From an uncultured Eubacteriaceae bacterium (GTDB lineage: Bacteria > Bacillota > Clostridia > Oscillospirales > Acutalibacteraceae): a stretch of DNA of 9,849 nt. The DNA lies in NCBI GenBank assembly GCA_937905915.1, contig CALCVR010000185.1, forward strand, positions 1 through 9,849, in the 5' to 3' direction. Of the stretch, positions 1 to 5,202 are shown in pieces. Each line of letters begins with the position of its first letter. Positions within the stretch are counted from its first letter, which is position 1. The notes beneath the pieces are model-generated. The model was not told the DNA's origin, searched no databases, and saw only the letters and a list, made by a program, of their open reading frames with translations. The translations under genes and the position numbers were made by a program.

Positions 1-924
1 CTCCGACACGTTGAGGTTGTTCTCAAAGAAGCGTTGGATAGTAAAGAGGGTTTCCTGATCCAGAGACTCGATGGACCCCTTCTTGAAGACTTCCCGCAGG
101 AACATTTCACACAAAGTGGTGGGCAGCTGATAGATGAGACGGGCGATGCCCAGGTTGTCATAACTGACAATGGTTTTTTCTGTGTCAAATACCTTGCCCA
201 CTTCCAAAGCCACCTGAGCCTCTTTAAAGGAGCGGGCAAGCTCCTTAATGCCGGTGACGCTGGTGCCGATGCCCACAACCGACTGGGTGTAAAATTCGCC
301 GCTCAAGGTATCCACAATGGAGCGGGCCAATTTTTCCAGATCCTTGGTTTCAATGCCGGGAGAGATCTCTTTGATCAGGGCAATGTCGTTTTCACTGATG
401 TTGATGACAAAATCCTTGGACTTGTCCGGGAATAGGTTTTGAATGACGTCATAGGCCGAGATATCGGTCTGATTGATGATGCGGATGAGCAGCACCACCC
501 GGGTGACTTCGGCATTGAAACGGAGTTCCCGAGCCTTGAGATAAATATCACCGGGCAGGATATTGTCCAAAATGACATTTTTAATAAAATTGCTGCGGTC
601 GTATTTTTCGTCGTAATACTGCTTGATGTTGTTGAGAGCCACGCTGAGGATGGAGGCATAACGGCCGGCAAGCTCGTCGGTGCCTTCCACAAAAACGGCG
701 TAATCTGATTTTCCCACATCGCTAAACGCTTTATAGGTATAGCCGTCGCTCAACAGCAGGTCGGCGCCGGATAGGGCGTCGGGGGAAAACTTCTCGTTGC
801 TCTCACCGATTTTGCCCAGCTCGCTGCATGCGATAATGACCGAAGATTCATCAATAACACCAATGGCGCGGTCAATCGCGTTGCGCATTTGATGGACGAC
901 ACCTTGGAACAGTCTGTTCGACAT
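1..924 (-). CDS. CdaR/PucR-family transcriptional regulator (partial, C-terminus beyond window)
   Basis: Read from the ATG at 924-922, the minus strand stays open for 308 codons to the window edge. GAGGGG (complement of 932-937) sits 7 bases before the start. Residues 1-100 form an N-terminal sensing region of the sugar-diacid-recognition type (start MSNRLFQGVV, with a VIDESSVIIACSELG stretch). Residues about 112-255 resemble the degenerate GGDEF-like domain of CdaR regulators (SNFIKNVILDNILPGD, then VVGIGTSVTGIKELARSFKEA). The last residues, ETLFTIQRFFENNLNVSE, are the characteristic entry to the C-terminal PucR helix-turn-helix, of which only the beginning is inside the window. Family members are cytoplasmic DNA-binding regulators that often respond to small carboxylates or sugar acids; the ligand here cannot be told. 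It diverges from the GH18 gene across 563 bases, so it could control itself or that gene, which is inference only. Confidence 0.85.
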   Translation of the reverse strand, partial: MSNRLFQGVVHQMRNAIDRAIGVIDESSVIIACSELGKIGESNEKFSPDALSGADLLLSDGYTYKAFSDVGKSDYAVFVEGTDELAGRYASILSVALNNIKQYYDEKYDRSNFIKNVILDNILPGDIYLKARELRFNAEVTRVVLLIRIINQTDISAYDVIQNLFPDKSKDFVINISENDIALIKEISPGIETKDLEKLARSIVDTLSGEFYTQSVVGIGTSVTGIKELARSFKEAQVALEVGKVFDTEKTIVSYDNLGIARLIYQLPTTLCEMFLREVFKKGSIESLDQETLFTIQRFFENNLNVSE

Positions 925-961
925 GGAAAATCCCCTCTTTTCTAAAATTCGCCAAGCGACT

Positions 962-1011
962 AAATGTTTGTCAGAAAAGCTATTATTGCATCTATTCTAC
1001 ACAAAACATTT
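962..1011. repeat. Inverted repeat flanking the regulator's -10 box
   Basis: AAATGTTTGT at 962-971 and ACAAAACATTT at 1001-1011 are inverted copies apart from one extra base. They bracket the predicted -10 element of the minus-strand promoter. The right copy overlaps a second short dyad, ACAAA-ACA-TTTGT at 1001-1013. This could be a two-site operator, for instance for autoregulation, but AT-rich DNA makes such matches easy to find by chance. Confidence 0.35.
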
Positions 1012-1022
1012 GTCTATTGCAA
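994..1022 (-). promoter_or_regulatory. Predicted sigma-A-type promoter of the CdaR-like regulator
   Basis: On the minus strand, TTGCAA (1022-1017) is followed after exactly 17 bases by TAGAAT (999-994), a 5/6 match to the -10 consensus. Transcription would begin near 987, about 63 bases before the regulator's ATG. The -35 matches only 4/6, but the spacing is ideal and the position fits. Confidence 0.5.
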
Positions 1023-1092
1023 GGCTATAAACCACAAAAGTTTCAAAAAAGTTACAAAACACAGAAAAATTTTTGTGATGAGAACCTTTAAT

Positions 1093-1106
1093 TGGATTAC
1101 AATCCA
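1093..1106. repeat. Perfect 14-bp palindrome (possible operator)
   Basis: TGGATT-AC-AATCCA is a perfect dyad with a 2-base centre. If one bulged base is allowed it extends outward with AAT (1090-1092) and ATT (1108-1110). It lies in the divergent intergenic region about 70 bases upstream of the regulator's promoter. Size and symmetry fit a dimeric repressor or activator site; the binding protein is unknown. Confidence 0.4.
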
Positions 1107-1348
1107 GATTAAGGAAAATAAAATTGGAATTCATCTGGTGTATTAGTATGATAATCCCAAAATTGGATGAATATACAAAATTTTAAAAAGTGGAAAAATT
1201 GTGATATTGGACAAAAAGATTTGGGAATATTTTGAATCCATAGGAACTGGAAAGCAAAGTGAAAGAAAAGCGTGAAATGAAGTTGTGCATTCCGCTGGAG
1301 AAGAAGAGAACGGCTTCCAAAGAGGTTACAGAGAAATGACAAATGATT

Positions 1349-1379
1349 TTGGAAGTTTTTGTCCGACCAAAGCTTCCAA
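1349..1379. repeat. Inverted repeat upstream of the GH18 gene
   Basis: TTGGAAG at 1349-1355 pairs with CTTCCAA at 1373-1379. A further TTTG/CAAA pairing around the loop TCCGAC leaves an internal mismatch. It lies about 35 bases before the possible -10 box of the GH18 gene. No T-run follows on either strand, so it is more likely an operator-like dyad than a terminator. Confidence 0.35.
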
Positions 1380-1410
1380 TTTAACCGATTATTTCCACCC
1401 TTTATTTGGG

Positions 1411-1416
1411 TATACT
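1411..1416 (+). promoter_or_regulatory. Possible -10 element for the GH18 gene
   Basis: TATACT at 1411-1416 matches the sigma-A -10 consensus at 5/6 and would start transcription about 65 bases before the chosen ATG. No convincing TTGACA-like -35 exists at 15-19 bases spacing. The promoter may therefore need an activator or use an alternative sigma factor; TATACTA also loosely resembles sporulation-type -10 boxes. Weak call. Confidence 0.3.
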
Positions 1417-1487
1417 AAAGCAGAATTAAATGGCTGTCTTTGGGAAAAGGAGACAGACAAATATGCAACAAAAGGAAGGGTAGAGCC

Positions 1488-3527
1488 ATGTACCATTATC
1501 ATCTGGCAGAGAACCAGGATCATAGCTATGATCTGATTATTTCGGTGGATCGTACTCACGCGGAATTCGGGCTGGATATCATCTCCGGCTTAAAGAATAA
1601 AAAAGCTTACCAAGACTTGTCCCGATTGATCCGGGATAAGTACAAGGATATCCGCATCAAAAGCGTAAAGTTGCTGGTGGCGGGGGTTATGGTGGCATCG
1701 GTGCCCTTTGGCATGTTTTTTTCAGCGGAAGCTGCCGGTTCCAAATTTAATATGACCTATTTATACGGCGGAACAGTCAGCCAGCAGATCGAACAGGTCA
1801 AAAAGGTGGGGTCCTTCAATACAGTATCTCCCAGCTATTTTGACATTGATTCGGCGGGAAAACTGGTATTTACTAATATCAGCTCGCAGCTGATTGAGGA
1901 AATGCATCATATGGGCGTCAAAGTGGTGCCCATGCTCAGCAACCACTGGGACCGCCGCGGCGGACAGTTGGCCCTCAAGGATCCGGAGGGGATGGCCCAG
2001 CAACTTGCCGATGCTATAGAGAAATACAATTTAGACGGCGTCAATGTGGATATTGAAAACGTCACTCACAACGAACGGGATGCTTATACACGCCTGGTGG
2101 CGCGGCTGCGTGAACTAGTTCCTCGGGATAAGGAAGTGTCGGTGGCCGTAGCGGCCAATCCCAACGGATGGAACACAGGATGGCACGGCTCCTATGACTA
2201 TGAAGCCTTAGGGAAACATGCCGATTACCTGATGCTTATGGCCTATGATGAGCACTGGCAGGGCAGCGAGGCTGGACCGGTGGCCAGTATCGGCTTTGTG
2301 GATCGATCCATCCAGTATGCTTTAGAACGGGTACCGGCCGAAAAGATTGTGGTAGGGGTGCCGTTTTTTGGCCGTATCTGGAGTGAAGATGGAAACTTTA
2401 ACGGCAATGGCGTAGGTATCAACACCGTGGAAAATATAATCCGGGACTTTAACGCCAAGGTAACTTATGATCAAAAGGCCCAGTCTCCCAAGGCGGAATT
2501 TACCGTCCGGGAAGGGGATAAGACCATTACCATCAATGGAAAACGCCTTACCCCGGGTAATTATACCATTTGGTATGAGGACGAACGGTCATTGGAACAA
2601 AAGACGCAACTGGTACACAAATACGATCTCAAGGGATTGGGCTCGTGGGCACTGGGCCAGGCTACCGACAATGTATTAGGAAACTTGTCTTCCTGGCTGG
2701 AGTACTCCGATGAGGGAGTAGAAGGGGACGCCATAATGTTTGGGCGGGTGACAGCCACCTCTTTACGAGTCCGGGAAGCTCCTACTACCGACAGCGCCGT
2801 CATTGATGGCTTGCAGCAAGGGGATATCGTCACCATTGTAGGGACGCAAAGCGGATGGTATCAGGTGCGTCTGCCGGACGGGCGATTGGGTTTTGTCAGC
2901 GCTCTGTATATTGAAATTCAACCGCCTACAACGGTGGTGACGCGGACGGGATATATCACTGGGGATCGAGTGCGGGTAAGGCAATCAGCCGGTACCAACA
3001 GCACGATACTAGAGCATGTAAACCGAGGGGATACCGTGACAGTGCACGGAGAAGAACAAAACGGCTGGCACCATGTAGAGCTGGCAAATGGAGTAAAAGG
3101 ATATGTCAGCGCAGAATACGTCAGTTTGACGCAACCGGTGGTGACGCGGACGGGATATATCACCGGGGATCGGGTACGGGTAAGGCAGTCGGCTACCACA
3201 CAGAGCAATATTTTAGAACATGTAAACCGAGGAAATGCAGTGACCGTATATGGAGAAGAGGAAAATGGATGGTTCCACGTGGAACTAACCAATGGAATCA
3301 AGGGATATGTCAGTGCAGATTATGTCAGCTTTACGCAAACGGGAGAAGTAATAGCAACTTCCCTGCGGATTAGACAGTCGGCAACCACCGACAGCAAAAC
3401 ACTCGGATATCTGAAACAAGGGCAAACCGTGACCATTCTGGAGGATACGGGAACCGGCTGGTATCGTGTGGAATTGCCCGATGGTTTAACGGGATATGTC
3501 AGCGCCGATTATATTGTAGTGCGCTGA
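1488..3527 (+). CDS. GH18 family hydrolase with N-terminal membrane anchor and four SH3b domains
   Basis: Predicted exported or membrane-tethered glycan hydrolase of 679 residues. The ATG at 1488 is chosen because AGGAAGGG ends 7 bases before it; a TTG 16 codons upstream has no ribosome binding site. Residues 1-57 are a charged, probably cytoplasmic segment. Residues about 58-83 are hydrophobic and end in SAEAA, so they are either an anchor or a long signal peptide. Residues about 88-410 are a GH18 barrel with the signature LDGVNVDIE: E190 is the expected acid and D188 its partner, while N replaces the first of the two inner aspartates, as in SleL/YaaH-type spore enzymes. LMLMAYD and GLGSWALGQ are later barrel strands. 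Four SH3b domains follow at about 418-477, 487-547, 555-615 and 620-678, each with an RVR or RIR entry and ending GYVSA or GFVSA, and probably bind the wall. Likely a peptidoglycan or chitin-like N-acetylglucosaminidase; substrate unproven. It stands alone between two divergent/convergent minus-strand genes. Confidence 0.88.
   Translation: MYHYHLAENQDHSYDLIISVDRTHAEFGLDIISGLKNKKAYQDLSRLIRDKYKDIRIKSVKLLVAGVMVASVPFGMFFSAEAAGSKFNMTYLYGGTVSQQIEQVKKVGSFNTVSPSYFDIDSAGKLVFTNISSQLIEEMHHMGVKVVPMLSNHWDRRGGQLALKDPEGMAQQLADAIEKYNLDGVNVDIENVTHNERDAYTRLVARLRELVPRDKEVSVAVAANPNGWNTGWHGSYDYEALGKHADYLMLMAYDEHWQGSEAGPVASIGFVDRSIQYALERVPAEKIVVGVPFFGRIWSEDGNFNGNGVGINTVENIIRDFNAKVTYDQKAQSPKAEFTVREGDKTITINGKRLTPGNYTIWYEDERSLEQKTQLVHKYDLKGLGSWALGQATDNVLGNLSSWLEYSDEGVEGDAIMFGRVTATSLRVREAPTTDSAVIDGLQQGDIVTIVGTQSGWYQVRLPDGRLGFVSALYIEIQPPTTVVTRTGYITGDRVRVRQSAGTNSTILEHVNRGDTVTVHGEEQNGWHHVELANGVKGYVSAEYVSLTQPVVTRTGYITGDRVRVRQSATTQSNILEHVNRGNAVTVYGEEENGWFHVELTNGIKGYVSADYVSFTQTGEVIATSLRIRQSATTDSKTLGYLKQGQTVTILEDTGTGWYRVELPDGLTGYVSADYIVVR
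2933..3338 (+). repeat. Tandem 204-bp repeat encoding SH3b domains 2 and 3
   Basis: The unit starting GGTGGTGACGCGGACGG at 2933 recurs at 3137, exactly 204 bases (68 codons) later. The first 30 or so bases are almost identical, as are later blocks such as the one encoding LEHVNRG. The two encoded domains share most residues, whereas SH3b 1 and 4 are clearly more diverged. This points to a relatively recent internal duplication. Confidence 0.8.
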
Positions 3528-3561
3528 TCATAAAGAAAATCGTAAAGAAGTTCAAGCAATC

Positions 3562-3606
3562 AAAAGGCCGCCGACCTATTGACGGGTCGGCGGCCTTTTC
3601 TATATT
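3562..3606 (+). terminator. Strong intrinsic terminator after the GH18 gene, possibly bidirectional
   Basis: A perfect 15-bp stem pairs 3562-3576 with 3585-3599 around an 8-base loop. It is GC-rich and followed by TTTTCTATATTTTT. It begins 34 bases after the GH18 stop codon. Its left arm starts with AAAA, giving a short T-run on the minus strand, so it may also end transcription of the convergent phospholipase-like gene, whose stop is at 3631. Confidence 0.9.
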
Positions 3607-3630
3607 TTTGAATTGCTGTTAGGACACATT

Positions 3631-4248
3631 TTATACACTGCTGATGATACGTCTGCGCCAACGCCGTCTTTTAGGGAGAGGATGGGTTTCCGCCACCTGC
3701 TGCAAAACAGTACGGGCAAGCTCGGTGCAGATTTGTACAGAACAAATCAAATCAATCCCCCAGCTAGGAGTCAAATCCAGATACTGCTTGTGCGACTGGC
3801 CGATATGCTCTAAAAGACGCTCTGCATCGTCAATATCTGGGGCGCCGTAGAGATAGTCGATTCCCTTGAGGATATGCCGGCGATCCCGACAATAGGCATC
3901 CAAACGCCACTCGTAGATGAAGTGTTCTTTGAAAGAGCCGTCAAAGGAATCGTTGTGGACAAAGCAGAAGAAATCGCATAGATAATGGCATACCATGCCC
4001 AGTCGCACAGAAAACTCGTGCCACGATATTTCGTTTAAGATACCGGATCGGCATAAGCCCCGGATTTCTTCCTGCACATGTTTCAGTGTTTTTTCCTCGG
4101 AGAAGTGATGAGAATAACGAATCATATCCAAAGTAAAATCTGGTTTACAGCAGGCCCATACAAAAGAGATGGGAAGTAAGATGCCGGTTTCCTTGAACAT
4201 AGCATCCCGGACAGTGCTGCCGATGGTAATATGGGAAAAGGTATTCAT
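3631..4248 (-). CDS. Zinc-dependent phospholipase C-like protein
   Basis: A 205-residue protein matching the zinc_dep_PLC (PF00882) type of small all-helical proteins. AGAAGGGG (complement of 4257-4264) precedes the ATG by 8 bases. Candidate metal ligands appear in family order: H6 near the N-terminus, D37 in KPDF, H47/H48 in RYSHHF, H88 and D92 in CHYLCDFF, H98 in FVHN, and H109 and E113 in KEHFIYE. There is no signal peptide, so it is probably cytoplasmic, unlike secreted clostridial phospholipases C. Related short clostridial proteins carry this domain but mostly lack biochemical proof, so the true substrate is unknown. The C-terminus carries a very basic tail, KRRRWRRR. It converges on the GH18 gene and diverges from the DUF4830 gene with 168 bases between. 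Confidence 0.82.
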   Translation of the reverse strand: MNTFSHITIGSTVRDAMFKETGILLPISFVWACCKPDFTLDMIRYSHHFSEEKTLKHVQEEIRGLCRSGILNEISWHEFSVRLGMVCHYLCDFFCFVHNDSFDGSFKEHFIYEWRLDAYCRDRRHILKGIDYLYGAPDIDDAERLLEHIGQSHKQYLDLTPSWGIDLICSVQICTELARTVLQQVAETHPLPKRRRWRRRIISSV

Positions 4249-4359
4249 CCAATTGTCCCCTTCTTGTGTGTTTGGAATTAGACTTCGGTGAGAAAGAAAA
4301 ATTATTACCTATTTCAATCCTATGCGAGAAGTCCGCTTAGTATTTCACCGCATATCATT

Positions 4360-4406
4360 TCCTCCCCTCCCATATAGATAGGATAGGAAGCAAGATGAGG
4401 GGAGGA
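4360..4406 (+). promoter_or_regulatory. Inverted repeat sequestering the DUF4830 gene's ribosome binding site
   Basis: TCCTCCCCTC at 4360-4369 is perfectly complementary to GAGGGGAGGA at 4397-4406, a 10-bp stem with 7 G-C pairs and a 27-base loop. The right arm contains the GGGGAGG Shine-Dalgarno of the gene starting at 4417. If the transcript begins upstream of 4360, the stem would hide the ribosome binding site and could regulate translation. A possible promoter, TAGACT (4279-4284) and TATTAC (4303-4308), would include both arms, but it is weak and the start site is not known. Confidence 0.5.
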
Positions 4407-4416
4407 TGGAAGAACA

Positions 4417-4887
4417 ATGATTGTTTCCATGAAAAAGAATTTTAGGCGCATCGCAGGTTTTGCCGCCGTAGCAGTAGGAGTAGCCATTGCCCTAGGAGTA
4501 CTTCTTTTTTCAGGAGGAAACACAGCTGCCAGCGCGGCCGCCGGCGTGCAGAATACGTCGGCCGCCAATGCCCAAGAACGCATCCAATTCATCGCTCAGT
4601 TTGGTTGGGAGGTGGAAGAAGACCCGGTGGAGGTGGCTGAAGTATCCATACCGGCTCAATTTAATCAGGTGTATGAAACCTACAATGCCATCCAGAAGAA
4701 ACAGGGTTTCGACCTAAGCCGCTACCAAGGGAAACGGGTCAAACGTTGGTGCTATCAGATCACCAATTACCCGGGTTACGATGGAGAAGTGCATGTCAAT
4801 CTTTTGGTGTATGACGGCAAGGTAGTGGGAGGCGATGTATCCAGTGTGGCGCTGGATGGCTTCATGCACGGATTTGTATTGCCGTGA
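4417..4887 (+). CDS. DUF4830 domain-containing exported protein
   Basis: A 156-residue protein with a short basic N-terminus (KKNFRR) and a hydrophobic segment at about residues 11-33, giving a signal peptide or single membrane anchor. An Ala/Ser-rich linker follows to about residue 52. The remainder matches what I recall of DUF4830: RIQFIAQFGWEVEEDPVEV, a middle QKKQGFDLSRYQGKRVKR, and a closing KVVGGDVSS...DGFMHGF. The function of this domain is not known. The start at 4417 follows GGAGG (4401-4405) by 11 bases; ATG at 4429 is an in-frame alternative that keeps the whole hydrophobic segment. It is monocistronic, ended by its own terminator, and its ribosome binding site lies in a perfect inverted repeat. 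Confidence 0.82.
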   Translation: MIVSMKKNFRRIAGFAAVAVGVAIALGVLLFSGGNTAASAAAGVQNTSAANAQERIQFIAQFGWEVEEDPVEVAEVSIPAQFNQVYETYNAIQKKQGFDLSRYQGKRVKRWCYQITNYPGYDGEVHVNLLVYDGKVVGGDVSSVALDGFMHGFVLP

Positions 4888-4900
4888 TATTGTGAAAGAA

Positions 4901-4955
4901 AAAGGACCGCTTAGCCGCCGTCCACACGGATGGAGGGGAGCGGTTCTTTTATTTT
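4901..4955 (+). terminator. Intrinsic terminator after the DUF4830 gene
   Basis: AAAGGACCGCT (4901-4911) pairs with AGCGGTTCTTT (4939-4949), allowing one G-U pair. Inside it CCGTCC (4917-4922) pairs with GGATGG (4928-4933), also with a G-U pair, to give a long stem. TTTTATTTT follows. It starts 14 bases after the stop codon. Confidence 0.85.
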
Positions 4956-5202
4956 ATGTCATTTCCATCATAGCACAAAATAAGAAAAAAGGTGTCGCAT
5001 CTTTGCAATTTTTAAAAAGAAAATTTTTCCGAAGAATGAATTGTTTATAGAAGTAAAAAGTTTTTGAGATGGTAAATATTATATAAAATTATATTTTTAT
5101 AAAGAGATTTATTGACGATTAATACCATTTGTGATAATCTTAAATAGATTCTTTAACAGGGATATTTCGGAATTATTTCACAAAGAAATGGTGTATAATA
5201 GA
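4956..5202. other. AT-rich leader and promoter region of the GH2 gene
   Basis: Between the preceding terminator and the GH2 start the DNA is very AT-rich, especially 4980-5110, with A and T runs that could serve as an UP element. It contains the predicted promoter at 5112-5138 and a second TATAAT at 5194-5199 just before the chosen ATG. No gene, RNA or convincing hairpin was recognised. Confidence 0.55.
5112..5138 (+). promoter_or_regulatory. Predicted promoter of the GH2 gene
   Basis: TTGACG (5112-5117, 5/6) is followed by GATAAT (5133-5138, 5/6) with a TGT directly before it, an extended -10. The 15-base spacer is short, which the extended -10 may offset. Transcription would start near 5145, leaving a leader of about 40-60 bases. 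Confidence 0.45.

Larger units (their letters stand above)
925..1487. other. Long divergent AT-rich intergenic region
   Basis: These 563 bases lie between the divergent regulator and GH18 genes. They hold the regulator promoter (994-1022), inverted repeats at 962-1011, 1093-1106 and 1349-1379, a possible -10 box for the GH18 gene at 1411-1416, and recurring TTGGA/TCCAA words. Open frames here are short, lack good ribosome binding sites and have low-complexity composition, so I see no gene. No RNA gene or known riboswitch fold was recognised. Confidence 0.6.

Noticed and set aside
34..708. Plus-strand open frames of 133 and 89 codons and a minus frame of 114 codons opposite the regulator
   Set aside because: They overlap the well-supported regulator frame, which has proper domains and a ribosome binding site; these are out-of-frame shadows.
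964..1146. 60-codon plus-strand open frame in the intergenic region
   Set aside because: It begins in the promoter/leader of the divergent regulator, has no ribosome binding site and has AT-driven composition.
1241..1339. Short Lys/Glu-rich frame (GTG 1259 to TGA 1337, 26 codons)
   Set aside because: It looks protein-like, but it is very short, has only a poor ribosome binding site and shows no relation to neighbours.
1109..1342. 77-codon minus-strand open frame rich in Phe and Leu
   Set aside because: The composition is what AT-rich non-coding DNA gives by chance; there is no ribosome binding site and no recognisable motif.
4835..5050. 71-codon plus-strand frame after the DUF4830 gene
   Set aside because: It overlaps the end of that gene in another frame and runs through its terminator hairpin.
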